A stretch of DNA of 64,000 bases from Moritella marina ATCC 15381. Its GTDB lineage: Bacteria; Pseudomonadota; Gammaproteobacteria; Enterobacterales; Moritellaceae. The notes under the pieces are model-generated. The model was not told where the DNA came from. It searched no databases and worked only from the letters and a program-made list of their open reading frames with translations. Of this stretch, positions 17,661-26,872 are shown in pieces (the stretch's first letter is position 1; each line of letters begins with the position of its first letter). Both the position numbers and the translations under genes were made by a program. Where the stretch lies: assembly GCF_008931805.1 (NCBI RefSeq), contig NZ_CP044399.1, positions 3,335,370 through 3,399,369 of the forward strand, written 5' to 3'.

Positions 17661-18185
17661 ATGAATAAGCAACAAGGTTTTACATTAATAGAACTCGTCA
17701 TCATCATTATCGTATTAGGCATACTAGCCGCAATTGCCATACCTAAATTCACCAACTTATCATCAGACGCCCGACTTGCTTCACTTCGAGGAATGGAAGG
17801 TGCGATGCGTAGCGGTGCTAATTTAATCCATTCAAAAGCCGTAATCATCGGTGCTGACAAAGATGCTATAACGACAGATATTGATGGGGTGAACATGCAA
17901 TTACACAGTGGTTATCCCGTAGGAAATTGGATCAATGGTATTCGCTACATCGTTAATTTAGATGCAATTAATTTTTCTCAATCAGCTACGATATGTGATG
18001 CAGACTGGTGCGGTAGAGGCAACCAAGTAAGACTGCCAAGCGGTATCACAACAACGCAACCGGGCCGAATAGGTAAAGTATATCCGAGAGGCTATAGTTG
18101 GAATGATAAGTGTGGGGTTTATTATATTAATCATGAAGATGGTAGACCCGCGGTGATCGGCCTAGAAACTGAAGATTGTAAATAA
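17661..18185 (+). CDS. Type IV pilin-like protein (MSHA-type pseudopilin)
   Basis: About 174 residues. The N-terminus MNKQQGFTLIELVIIIIVLG is a class III prepilin signal: peptidase would cut after the glycine, and the glutamate at +5 is present. The hydrophobic helix is followed by a globular domain with cysteines (ICDADWCGRG, DKCGVYY, EDCK). The start is the ATG at 17661, because the leader is short in this family. No assembly genes lie nearby, so it must be assembled by a system encoded elsewhere or is an orphan minor pilin. The domain layout resembles MSHA pilin. Confidence 0.85.
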   Translation: MNKQQGFTLIELVIIIIVLGILAAIAIPKFTNLSSDARLASLRGMEGAMRSGANLIHSKAVIIGADKDAITTDIDGVNMQLHSGYPVGNWINGIRYIVNLDAINFSQSATICDADWCGRGNQVRLPSGITTTQPGRIGKVYPRGYSWNDKCGVYYINHEDGRPAVIGLETEDCK

Positions 18186-18251
18186 TTCAATACATTGATG
18201 TTGTAAATAGTTTAAAATCACGTTTTTAATTTACAGGCAAAGGCCACAACC

Positions 18252-18647
18252 ATGAAACGGATTTTTACTCACTTATTCATAATTTTAAGTCTATTTTCTT
18301 TCAACACTTGGGCAAATGACGGCGTCTTAAAGCACGCTTATAATAACCAACAAAGTGATGTCCAAGTTAAAGGTTCAGGCAAGGTCACCCGTATACTTGC
18401 TGATGATAATAAAGGCTCCCGCCATCAGAAATTCTTGTTACAGCTGAAGACTAGTCAAACTATATTGATCGCGCATAATATTGATTTAGCGCCACGCATT
18501 AATAACTTAAAAGTCGGTGATACAGTTCAGTTCTACGGTGAATACGAGTGGAACAGCAAAGGTGGTGTTATCCATTGGACCCATAAAGATCCGCGTGATA
18601 ATCATAAGCACGGTTGGTTGAAGCACCGCGGTAGGGTTTATAACTGA
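18252..18647 (+). CDS. DUF3465 exported protein
   Basis: A 131-residue exported protein with a signal peptide (residues 1-21, ending NTWA). The mature part matches the DUF3465 pattern I recall: GSGKVTRILADDNKGSRHQ, FLLQLKTSQTILIAHNIDL, VQFYGEYEWNSKGGVIHWTH and a His-rich end. The fold is probably a small OB-like beta barrel. It lies alone downstream of the pilin-like gene; the function is unknown. Confidence 0.82.
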   Translation: MKRIFTHLFIILSLFSFNTWANDGVLKHAYNNQQSDVQVKGSGKVTRILADDNKGSRHQKFLLQLKTSQTILIAHNIDLAPRINNLKVGDTVQFYGEYEWNSKGGVIHWTHKDPRDNHKHGWLKHRGRVYN

Positions 18648-18779
18648 TTAATCACCAATGCATCAAACTTCTCCCTACTCCACAGTATTAATTTGGCGAA
18701 GCCGCTACTCTTTAACAATAATTAAAAGGTAGCGCCGTATTAGTAATGAAACCGCGCTTTATGATGCGTTTGGGGGTTT

Positions 18780-19922
18780 ATGAGTGGGACTAAACAAGGA
18801 TTGTTATTAACAGGCGGTGGCGCAAGGGCGGCGTATCAAGTCGGTGCATTAAAAGCCATTGCGGAATTCTACCCGCGTAATCATGGCACGCCCTTTAAAG
18901 TCATTACCGGCACATCCGCAGGAGCCATCAATAGTTGCGCAATCGCTTGTTATGCGAGTTGCTTTCGTTTAGGGGTGAAAAAGCTCGAGTATATCTGGAA
19001 TAACTTCCACGCGAATCAAGTCTTTCAATGCAGTTTCAACGAGATATCACGACACTTATTATTAACGTTTCTATCCAAGTTTCAGTCTCACCATGTAACA
19101 CGTCAGCCAGTATCCTTGTTTAACAACAAACCCTTACACCAATTACTCGACCGGTACTTAGATATGCGCCGAATCGATCTGAATATTCAACGCCAGCACC
19201 TCGATGCTATTTCGATCACTGCTTCCGATTATAACAACGGCGACTCCATCAGCTTTTTTCAAGGTAATCAACAACTGCAAGAATGGCAACGCGCCCGCCG
19301 TAGTGGTTTACGCACCCGCTTACACACCAACCACCTACTCGCGTCCTCTGCGATCCCATTGGTTTTTCCCTGCACGCAGATAGGCCGTGATTTTTATGGT
19401 GACGGTTCCGTACACCAACTGTCACCACTGAGCCCCGCCATTCACCTTGGCGCAGAGAAACTATTAGTGATCGGTGCAGAGCAACCACCGCAACAGCTTA
19501 AACCCGTAGAAGTACGTCAAACCCCATCGGGCGCTGATATCGCAGGCCATTTGCTTGATACCATTTTTACCGATACCCTAAACTCCGACATCGAACGCTT
19601 AACCCGCGTTAATGAAACCTTGGCATTAACACCTGAATCTCAGCAAGCATCAGTGCAATCATCATTAAACATGAAACAGATCGGCTTATTCAGACTCGCC
19701 AACGAGCATGATATCAATGCCATCGCTGATAAATACTTTCACGATTTACCCATCACTATTCGTACCTTATTACGTACTATCGGCGTCAATCAACACAGCC
19801 ATTCATCCATCACGTCTTATCTGATGTTTGAACAAAACTATACTCGAGAGTTAATGAATTTAGGCTATCAAGATGTATTAAAACAGGAAAAGGAATTAAG
19901 AACATTTTTAGGCATTAACTAA
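18780..19922 (+). CDS. Patatin-like phospholipase
   Basis: A 380-residue patatin-family protein. The oxyanion loop is GGGARAAYQVGAL (residues about 8-20), the nucleophile elbow is GTSAGAIN (serine near residue 45) and the catalytic aspartate sits in DGSVHQLSP. It would hydrolyse acyl chains from phospholipids. There is no signal peptide or C-terminal barrel, so it is a soluble or peripheral enzyme rather than a PlpD-type autotransporter. A GGGGG stretch serves as ribosome-binding site. Its stop overlaps the convergent antiporter gene by 4 bases. Confidence 0.88.
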   Translation: MSGTKQGLLLTGGGARAAYQVGALKAIAEFYPRNHGTPFKVITGTSAGAINSCAIACYASCFRLGVKKLEYIWNNFHANQVFQCSFNEISRHLLLTFLSKFQSHHVTRQPVSLFNNKPLHQLLDRYLDMRRIDLNIQRQHLDAISITASDYNNGDSISFFQGNQQLQEWQRARRSGLRTRLHTNHLLASSAIPLVFPCTQIGRDFYGDGSVHQLSPLSPAIHLGAEKLLVIGAEQPPQQLKPVEVRQTPSGADIAGHLLDTIFTDTLNSDIERLTRVNETLALTPESQQASVQSSLNMKQIGLFRLANEHDINAIADKYFHDLPITIRTLLRTIGVNQHSHSSITSYLMFEQNYTRELMNLGYQDVLKQEKELRTFLGIN

Positions 19923-21883
19923 CCAGCCCAATCACCTAATAAGCGATGCTCAGCACGTTTAACATAACGAGAAGGTCCACAAAGCAATATCACATCACCC
20001 GCTGCAAACATAAAATCCGGATGCACGTGAGTCAATTCGACACCTTGCCGACGCACAGCACGATAGCTCACCTCTTTAAGTTTAACTTCTGCGACCGTTT
20101 TACCGATAGCATAAGCTCCCTGCTCAAGACGGATCGCATGTAACCGTTCTAACACTTCACTTTCCTCAAAGGGTATATTACTTTCGCCACCAAAATAAAA
20201 ACCATGCAAATGGTTATAATGACCCTGACGTTCGTGCTGCAGACGTTTTAAAATACGCTTTATTGGGACACCAGAGATCGCCAATACATGGGATACCATC
20301 ATCAAACTGCCTTCTAACGATTCCGGTACGACATCGGTTGCACCGGCATCCTGTAGTTTTTGCATCGTCGAATCATCAGTAGTCCGCACGAGCACCTTCG
20401 CATCAGTCAAAGGTTTTACTATCTTCAATAGCTCGATCGCCTTTTCCGTATCTTTGAAAGTAATAATAATCGATTTAGCCTTATCAACACCTAACATCAT
20501 TTGAATTTCACGGCGGCTTGCATCCCCAAATTCAATTTTTTCACCACCATTTAATGCTTCTTGTACACGCACAGGATCACGGTCGATAACAGTATAAGGA
20601 ATACCTTCAATTTTTAAGAAACGTGCGATAGTTTGACCACTTCGGCCGTAACCGCAAACGATAACATGATCGATATATTGGCCGGGTAATGGCGACGACA
20701 GTCCGCTTTTAGGGACCACTTTAGACTGAAACATTAACCGCCTCACGATGTCTTGATGGCGATTGATTAACCAAGGGGTCATCGCCATGCTCATCACCCC
20801 AACACCAACCAAGGTTGATATTAACGGTAACGGCAATAATTCTAACTTACCTGCTAATGCCAACAGCACAAAACCAAACTCACCCATTTGCGCTAAAACC
20901 AGTCCCGTACTCAACGCATTACGACTGCTCTCACCTAAACTTTTCGCTAACACGAACACCAACATTATTTTTGTTAACATCATCACTACTAACACAATGA
21001 TCAAACGAGGCCAATCCTCCAGTAAACTCGGCAAGTTGAGTAACATCCCGATAGTAATAAAAAACAGTCCCATTAAGACATCACGAAACGGCCGTATATC
21101 GGCTTCAAGTTGGTGTCGATAAGGGCCCTCGCCTAACATCATCCCCGCTAAAAAAGCCCCTAAAGCCATGGATAAGCCTAACCAGTGGGTGATGAGTCCT
21201 GCAATTAATGCCACCAATAAAGTCGACATCACAAACAATTCATCGGAACGAGTTAACGCAATCTCCTTAAATACGGTCGGTAAGATCCAACGCCCAACAG
21301 AGAGGATCAAAGAGACAGCAAACAGACCTTTAACCAATGCCCAGCCCATTTGCTCGGCGATCAGCATCACGTTACCACTTTGCTGTGCCAATAACGGGAT
21401 CATAATAAGGAAAGGGACGACTGCGATGTCTTGAAATAACAATACACTGATGGATAGTTTAGACATGCGCGTATTCAGCAACTTCGATTCGGCCAGTTGC
21501 TTGATCACAATCGCAGTCGAGGACATTAACATCGCCGACGCCACGACAAATGCTTGCGACCAGTACAATGAAGCAAATATGCCCAGCACAGTGAAGATCA
21601 AGCCAACAGACATGACCTGACCACCACCAAGTCCTAATACCAAATGCCGCATCGATAATAATCGCGGTAAAGAAAACTCTAATCCCAATGAGAACATCAG
21701 AAATACCACGCCCAGCTCAGCAAATAGTTCTATATCGGCTTGCTCGACAATTAATTGAAATCCATGAGGCCCAGCAACAATACCCGTAGCGAGATAGGCG
21801 AGGATAGGCGGTAGTTGAATACGTTGAAATAACGCCACCAGTGCGACGGCGATAGACAGTAATAAGATGATATCAATAAACAA
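19919..21883 (-). CDS. CPA2-type monovalent cation:proton antiporter with RCK domains (KefB/YbaL-like)
   Basis: A 654-residue protein. Residues about 1-385 form a 12-13-helix Na+/H+ exchanger domain. Residues about 405-530 form an RCK/TrkA-N nucleotide-binding domain with VIVCGYGRSGQTIARFL, and a TrkA-C-like domain follows at about 570-650. Such proteins exchange K+ or Na+ for protons, gated by nucleotides or glutathione adducts. No KefF/KefG ancillary protein is encoded nearby. The exact ion is not readable from sequence. Confidence 0.85.
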   Translation of the reverse strand: MFIDIILLLSIAVALVALFQRIQLPPILAYLATGIVAGPHGFQLIVEQADIELFAELGVVFLMFSLGLEFSLPRLLSMRHLVLGLGGGQVMSVGLIFTVLGIFASLYWSQAFVVASAMLMSSTAIVIKQLAESKLLNTRMSKLSISVLLFQDIAVVPFLIMIPLLAQQSGNVMLIAEQMGWALVKGLFAVSLILSVGRWILPTVFKEIALTRSDELFVMSTLLVALIAGLITHWLGLSMALGAFLAGMMLGEGPYRHQLEADIRPFRDVLMGLFFITIGMLLNLPSLLEDWPRLIIVLVVMMLTKIMLVFVLAKSLGESSRNALSTGLVLAQMGEFGFVLLALAGKLELLPLPLISTLVGVGVMSMAMTPWLINRHQDIVRRLMFQSKVVPKSGLSSPLPGQYIDHVIVCGYGRSGQTIARFLKIEGIPYTVIDRDPVRVQEALNGGEKIEFGDASRREIQMMLGVDKAKSIIITFKDTEKAIELLKIVKPLTDAKVLVRTTDDSTMQKLQDAGATDVVPESLEGSLMMVSHVLAISGVPIKRILKRLQHERQGHYNHLHGFYFGGESNIPFEESEVLERLHAIRLEQGAYAIGKTVAEVKLKEVSYRAVRRQGVELTHVHPDFMFAAGDVILLCGPSRYVKRAEHRLLGDWAG

Positions 21884-22120
21884 AATATTACCTCCAAAGC
21901 GAAACCGGTGAACATCAAAATAAGCTATCCAGATAATACCAAATCAATACTGTTAAAGAATATGTGCAAGCTCTCGATTTAACAAGTTAGCGAAAGGATC
22001 AATAAAAAGATCCTCATCTATTTAACTTCCTGGTTAACTCTCCATTTATTGAATAATGGTATGGTAAATGCATATTTTATAACTACACTCAATAATGTAA
22101 TTTTTTTGACAGAGGTAAAA

Positions 22121-22996
22121 ATGGATAACTTAAGCATCATAAATACCCCTAAAATACATACAAATTATGGGTTTACTGCGCCAAAACGGCAGCAGAAATT
22201 GACGCCATCGCAAACCATTGCCACATTGAAAAAGTTACAAACAAGTCTAGATGTCGATTCTTTGTTATCTAACTTTGCCGCAATAGCGGCAGAACATGTC
22301 CGCTTTACCGGTTTAAGCTTTACCGATGCGACGAATAACATTCAATTAAAATCCGATTGCACGGCTGTTTTTCAACAGAACTACCATTTATCTGCAATGG
22401 GAAAAGATCTGGGGTCGTTGTTATATAGCTCGGTAAACCCTTTAAAGCTGAATGAACTCAGTTTACTAAAAGAGCTACATCAGCTCCTCGAAATCAATCT
22501 AATGCATGCCTTGATGTTACAAGAGATGCAAATTAGGATCATGAAAGATCACTTAACTGGTTTAGACAATCGCGCTAGTTTTGATGAAAATATTTTGCGC
22601 TCTTACAGTTTATGCCAACGTCATAAGTCGAATATGGCTTTGCTGATTACTGATTTAGATAATTTCAAACGTGTTAATGATACTTATGGCCATCAGTTTG
22701 GTGATCGCATATTGAAACATTACGCACACATATTACAACGCAGTATTCGCAATAGTGATATGGCCTTTCGATTAGGCGGTGATGAATTTGCTATTATCTT
22801 GCAACCGGCATCATCGCAATCAACTAATTTGGTCATCGAACGTATTTACAGCGAGATTAAATGTGATCCATTACTGAGTGAATTTAATATTACCTCAGCA
22901 ATTGGTTCTGCAATGTGGCGAGCAGGAGAAACGATTGAGAGTTTATTCAAAATCGCTGATGAAGATCTGTATAACTCTAAAGTGAATATCAAATAA
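22121..22996 (+). CDS. Diguanylate cyclase (GGDEF domain)
   Basis: About 291 residues. The N-terminal half is an unassigned, possibly GAF-like sensory region. The C-terminal GGDEF domain has DHLTGLDNRASFDENI, DLDNFKRVNDTYGHQFGD and an intact RLGGDEFAIIL active site, so c-di-GMP synthesis is expected. An RxxD inhibitory site (RNSD) lies 5 residues before GGDEF, so product inhibition is likely. The start at 22121 is chosen for its AGAGGTAAAA ribosome-binding site; an upstream ATG lacks one. It has no membrane segment. Confidence 0.9.
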   Translation: MDNLSIINTPKIHTNYGFTAPKRQQKLTPSQTIATLKKLQTSLDVDSLLSNFAAIAAEHVRFTGLSFTDATNNIQLKSDCTAVFQQNYHLSAMGKDLGSLLYSSVNPLKLNELSLLKELHQLLEINLMHALMLQEMQIRIMKDHLTGLDNRASFDENILRSYSLCQRHKSNMALLITDLDNFKRVNDTYGHQFGDRILKHYAHILQRSIRNSDMAFRLGGDEFAIILQPASSQSTNLVIERIYSEIKCDPLLSEFNITSAIGSAMWRAGETIESLFKIADEDLYNSKVNIK

Positions 22997-23023
22997 AAAA
23001 GCTCACCAAATTTGATGAGCTTC
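22997..23023 (-). terminator. Terminator after the P-type ATPase gene
   Basis: GCTCA / TGAGC flank a CAAATTTG core, and on the minus strand the stem is followed by six T. It lies about 50 bases beyond the minus-strand ATPase stop and just after the plus-strand cyclase stop. Confidence 0.7.
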
Positions 23024-23070
23024 ATTAAGTATAGGACAGCTTAACCTGCCGCTGCCTATTATTTACGAAC

Positions 23071-25407
23071 TTATTTTCGTAATAGCCTTAACGCATTTGC
23101 TGTTACCAAGGCTGTCGCACCTGAATCAGCTAAAATAGCCACCCACAGTCCTGTCATCCCCAGTAATGTCGTCACCAAAAAGACTGCTTTAAGACCAACA
23201 GCTAAGCCTATATTTTGCTTAATATTGGTGAGTGTCGCCTGACCCAACTCCACCATTTGTGGTAATTCCACCAAGCGATTATGCATCAATGCAACATCAG
23301 CAGCCTCTAACGCCACATCAGTACCACCACCCATCGCAATACCTAGACTTGCCCTTTTCATTGCTGGCGCATCATTAATACCATCGCCAACCATCGCAGT
23401 ATCTTTGTCTTGGCTCAGATCGCCAACAATACGTGACTTATCTTCAGGTAATAATTCTGCACGGTATTCCATGCCTAACGAATCAGCAATAACTTTAGCT
23501 GTTCGGCGGTTATCACCCGTTAACATCACGGTATTAATACCTAATCGCTGTAACGCTTCAATCGCTTGGCGAGCATCTTCACGGATACTGTCGGCTAATG
23601 CGACTAACCCGATCACCTGCTCATTCTGCAGTACAACAACGGTCGTATTGCCTTTGTTTTCGAGGTCTTCAATAGCTGTTTTCACCTGTGTGAGTTCAGC
23701 TAATTTTGCAGTCATATGATGTGGAGCCAACAATTTAATTAGCTGTGTTTCCCCATCATCTTGTACTTCACCTTGCACACCCAAACCCGCTAACGTTTGA
23801 TCATTACTCACCGTTAATAGCGGTACAGATTGACGTTCTGCATGTGTCAAAATGGCCATGGCTAATGGGTGATTCGATGTTTGTTCAATACTGGCAGCCA
23901 GCTGCAAGACTTTGCTTTCATCATCAATAAAACTAACAACACTTGTTACCTCTGGTACACCTTGCGTTAGGGTACCGGTTTTATCAAAAGCAATTTGTTG
24001 AATACGACCAATCTGCTCTAGCGCTGCGCCACCTTTAACTAATACACCACGCTTACTTGAAGCCGATAATGCCGACGTCACTGCTGCTGGGGTTGAAATA
24101 ACCAATGCACAAGGGCATGCAATCAAGAGTAATGTTAAGCCTTTATAAACCCATTCAGTCCAATCACCGCCAAATAATAATGGTGGCACAGTAACAACAG
24201 CTAATGCTAATAACATCATTGCTGGTGTGTACCAACGGCTGAATCCATCAAGGAAGCGTTCAATTGGTGCTTTATTTTCTTCTGCTTCTTCAATTAAATG
24301 CAAAATACGGTCAATCGCATTGTTGCCCGATTCAGATACCACACGCAACTGCGCAACGCGGTTAACAGCTAAGCTGCCCGCCATAACGATATCGTCAGCT
24401 TGATGCTCTACAGGTACTGATTCACCGGTTAATGCACTTTCATCAAAGCTAATACCTGACGCCAATAATGCGCCATCGGCAGGTAATCGGTCACCCGGTT
24501 TTATTTCAATAATATCACCCGGTTGTAAATCACTTGCAGCAACAACAACACGCTTATCACCAACAATAGTAGTAGCATCTTCAGGCACTAATGACATTAA
24601 CGATTTAACGCCTTTACGCGCTTTACCTGCCGCATATGATTCTAGTTTTTCACCTATCATGAATAACACCAATACCATTGCTGATTCTGCCGTTTCACCT
24701 AAGATAAGCGCACCGACAGTCGCAACTGACATCAAGGTTTCAATTGCAAATGGCGTACCAGAACGCGCTAATTTAACCGAGCGGTGAATAACTGGAATAA
24801 CACCAAATACACTCGCGAACGTAAATAACCACTGGCTGGCTTCACTGTTAAACTGCGTTAATATCGCCGCAATAACAATCGCACTAACTAACGTGACCGC
24901 ATGCCAATGCTCGCGTAGGTTTTGTGATAATGAAATGTCTTCTGCTACGTCTGTCGATTTTTTACCGACCTCTTGCAATTTGAATCCAGCTTTAACCACC
25001 GCATCAGTCACTTGCTGCTTGATGCTGTCTACAGCATCAGTATTCGGTTCTTTTTTGATATCAACAAGTAATTTTTCGGTAGCGAATGCCACTCGACATT
25101 GCTGTATTTTCGGTAATGCTTGAACGGCTTTTTCTACTTTACGGGCACAACTAGGACAGTCCATGCCTTTGACTAACCAGGATAAACGGGCTGTTAAACT
25201 ACTGGACTCGGGCTCCTCGTCATCGGTAATAATATCATTTGATTCTGTATTCGCGCAGCAAGAGTCGCTGCTACTTACCGGTGCAGCATGATGTTGATCT
25301 GTATATTGATGTTCGTGTACGTGAGTTTTGCTGTGATCGCTGCCGCAACATCCTGGATTTGATGTTGTAGCCGCTGTTTTAGTTGCAGTGCTGCCTTTAC
25401 ATGACAT
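23071..25407 (-). CDS. zntA: Zn2+/Cd2+/Pb2+-exporting P1B-type ATPase (ZntA-like)
   Basis: About 778 residues. A Cys/His-rich tail at the N-terminus (CCGSDHSKTHVHEH, SDSCCAN) is followed by an HMA domain with GMDCPSC. Then come transmembrane helices, the actuator motif TGES, the metal-site CPCALVIS, the phosphorylated DKTGTLT and the GDGINDAPAM hinge. It pumps zinc-group metals out of the cytosol. The start is the ATG ending at 25407 with GAGGA before it. An SmtB/ArsR-type palindrome lies 75 bases upstream and an ArsR regulator is encoded 900 bases away. Confidence 0.9.
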   Translation of the reverse strand: MSCKGSTATKTAATTSNPGCCGSDHSKTHVHEHQYTDQHHAAPVSSSDSCCANTESNDIITDDEEPESSSLTARLSWLVKGMDCPSCARKVEKAVQALPKIQQCRVAFATEKLLVDIKKEPNTDAVDSIKQQVTDAVVKAGFKLQEVGKKSTDVAEDISLSQNLREHWHAVTLVSAIVIAAILTQFNSEASQWLFTFASVFGVIPVIHRSVKLARSGTPFAIETLMSVATVGALILGETAESAMVLVLFMIGEKLESYAAGKARKGVKSLMSLVPEDATTIVGDKRVVVAASDLQPGDIIEIKPGDRLPADGALLASGISFDESALTGESVPVEHQADDIVMAGSLAVNRVAQLRVVSESGNNAIDRILHLIEEAEENKAPIERFLDGFSRWYTPAMMLLALAVVTVPPLLFGGDWTEWVYKGLTLLLIACPCALVISTPAAVTSALSASSKRGVLVKGGAALEQIGRIQQIAFDKTGTLTQGVPEVTSVVSFIDDESKVLQLAASIEQTSNHPLAMAILTHAERQSVPLLTVSNDQTLAGLGVQGEVQDDGETQLIKLLAPHHMTAKLAELTQVKTAIEDLENKGNTTVVVLQNEQVIGLVALADSIREDARQAIEALQRLGINTVMLTGDNRRTAKVIADSLGMEYRAELLPEDKSRIVGDLSQDKDTAMVGDGINDAPAMKRASLGIAMGGGTDVALEAADVALMHNRLVELPQMVELGQATLTNIKQNIGLAVGLKAVFLVTTLLGMTGLWVAILADSGATALVTANALRLLRK

Positions 25408-25481
25408 AAGTTTATCCTCGTAAATAGAATTAATGTTAGCAATATGAATAACAGTTAATGCGTTCAAGCTAATTAACTTAC

Positions 25482-25501
25482 ATATAAATATATATTCATA
25501 T
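25482..25501 (-). promoter_or_regulatory. SmtB/ArsR-type operator upstream of zntA
   Basis: A 20-base near-palindrome ATATAAATATATATTCATAT, identical to its reverse complement at 18 of 20 positions. It resembles the AT-rich ATATGAA...TTCATAT operators of zinc-sensing SmtB/CzrA repressors. It lies 75 bases upstream of the ATPase start. The neighbouring ArsR protein is the likely ligand-responsive repressor. Confidence 0.6.
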
Positions 25502-25525
25502 TAACTTTCGTTCAAGTGTATTTAC

Positions 25526-25572
25526 AAAAAAAAGCTAATTCAATCGTTATGGTTAACGGGTGAATTAGCTTT
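25526..25572 (-). terminator. Terminator after the HD-hydrolase gene
   Basis: AAAGCTAATTCA and TGAATTAGCTTT form a perfect 12-bp stem with an 18-base loop. On the minus strand it is followed by eight T. It ends the arsR-HD transcription unit just before the zntA promoter region. Confidence 0.85.
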
Positions 25573-25639
25573 AATGTCATGACTTACACTATTTACTGTA
25601 CTGTTTAGTGCACTTTTTACTGCACCAGTAACGCACTTT

Positions 25640-26260
25640 CTATGTCAATAATTCCGACTGTAATTGCGTTAAAAAATCACGCATATAAATACTGCGTCGT
25701 TGTGCTTCAGCCTTGGCAGCAGAGGTTTGCATACTATCACCAAGCCTTAATAACTTAGTAAAGAAGTGATCTAATGTATACACACTGTCATCAGGTTCAC
25801 GCGATTCACATAATGGATCGATACTACTATAAAGCTGACGATTCAATTTACCGCCAACTAAAATACAGCGGGCAATACCAATCGCACCTAACGCATCCAT
25901 ACGATCTGCGTCTTGTAATATCTTTGCTTCCAGTGATTCAGGCGTTATATTGGCGCTAAAGCTATGGGCGACGATCGCATGATGAATAGCCTCATGATAT
26001 TGCGCGGGATAGTCTATCTGTTGTAAAAATTCAATAGCATGATTGGCGGCTAATAATGACGCTTGCTTGCGCTGTGGATGATCTTTGGCGACAGAGACAC
26101 AATCATGTAACCAAGCAGCAGGTTCTAAGATAGCCAAGTCAGCACCTTCACTCGCAGCTAATAACCTCGCAGTGGCTACGACACGTTCAATATGATCGAT
26201 ATCATGGGCGCGATCTGCGCTACCCAACTGTGTTAAAAATTCAATAAACAACTTTCGCAT
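25640..26260 (-). CDS. HD-domain phosphohydrolase (YedJ-like)
   Basis: A 206-residue HD-superfamily metal-dependent phosphohydrolase. The ligands are visible in order: RAHDIDHIERV, AAWLHDCV (the HD pair), IHHAIVAHS and ILQDADRMDALG. Family members hydrolyse nucleotides or other phosphate esters; the substrate here is unknown. It lies 51 bases after the arsR stop in the same direction and is followed by a terminator, so the two genes form one unit. A role in metal stress is possible but unproven. Confidence 0.88.
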   Translation of the reverse strand: MRKLFIEFLTQLGSADRAHDIDHIERVVATARLLAASEGADLAILEPAAWLHDCVSVAKDHPQRKQASLLAANHAIEFLQQIDYPAQYHEAIHHAIVAHSFSANITPESLEAKILQDADRMDALGAIGIARCILVGGKLNRQLYSSIDPLCESREPDDSVYTLDHFFTKLLRLGDSMQTSAAKAEAQRRSIYMRDFLTQLQSELLT

Positions 26261-26311
26261 GGCAAACTCTTTAAAATAGTGCTTCAGATTTAATCATTAA
26301 TAAGCGAGTTA

Positions 26312-26656
26312 TTAGTGTTCGGTAACGTGGCAAGCCAGATCGTGTACCACATGACGAATATGATGATCATCAAGTCGGTATAATATTTGTTTACCTTGAC
26401 GCTCAGAACGCAAAATACGCGCCTCACGTAAATGTCGCAGGTGATGACTAGTGAGTGATTGTGACATACCAGATACGGCTGATAATTCAGAGACAGCCAT
26501 AGGTCCAGCCATGCAGGCAAGTACCAAGCGGATACGTCCTTCATCCCCTAACAAATGAAAGAGATGCGCAAGAGAAGCAATATGTTGTTCATCTAACGCT
26601 GGTAGTTCGGCGTTACATTGTGGTTCTGGGCAACATTGAGATTCTAATTTTGGCAT
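26312..26656 (-). CDS. ArsR/SmtB family metal-responsive repressor
   Basis: A 114-residue winged-helix repressor. Recognition helix region: VSGMSQSLTSHHLRHLREA. The C-terminal helix has DDHHIRHVVHDLACHVTEH, whose Asp/His spacing fits the alpha-5 zinc site of SmtB, CzrA and ZiaR. The N-terminus has ESQCCPEPQC, as in alpha-3N-type sensors, so two metal sites are possible. Expected to bind the palindrome at 25482-25501 and release it when zinc is high. It lies before the HD gene in one operon. Confidence 0.88.
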   Translation of the reverse strand: MPKLESQCCPEPQCNAELPALDEQHIASLAHLFHLLGDEGRIRLVLACMAGPMAVSELSAVSGMSQSLTSHHLRHLREARILRSERQGKQILYRLDDHHIRHVVHDLACHVTEH

Positions 26657-26762
26657 TCAGCCCCGCTAAGATAAAAATGGATAAAAGGAAAGTGTAACAC
26701 TTAAGCTCATAGGGGCAAGAACACAATGCCTAGAGGCGCCAATATGACAAAATGGAGGAAAT

Positions 26763-26810
26763 AAAAATGCCAACCTCATAAACGCAAATTGCATATACTC
26801 GGCTGGCACT
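26763..26810 (-). terminator. Probable terminator after the purine permease gene
   Basis: On the minus strand TGCCAGCC pairs with GGTTGGCA (one G-U pair) across a 28-base loop and is followed by TTTTTATTT. It lies about 65 bases beyond the permease stop. Confidence 0.55.
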
Positions 26811-26872
26811 TGATTAACAGTTCTTAATTAGCAGTGCCTACATTAACAGCACTGCGTTAGCACTTTCACTTT

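Noticed and set aside
26831-26855. GCAGTGC / GCACTGC hairpin beyond the purine permease gene as its terminator.
   Set aside because: No T run follows on either strand; the hairpin at 26763-26810 is the better candidate.
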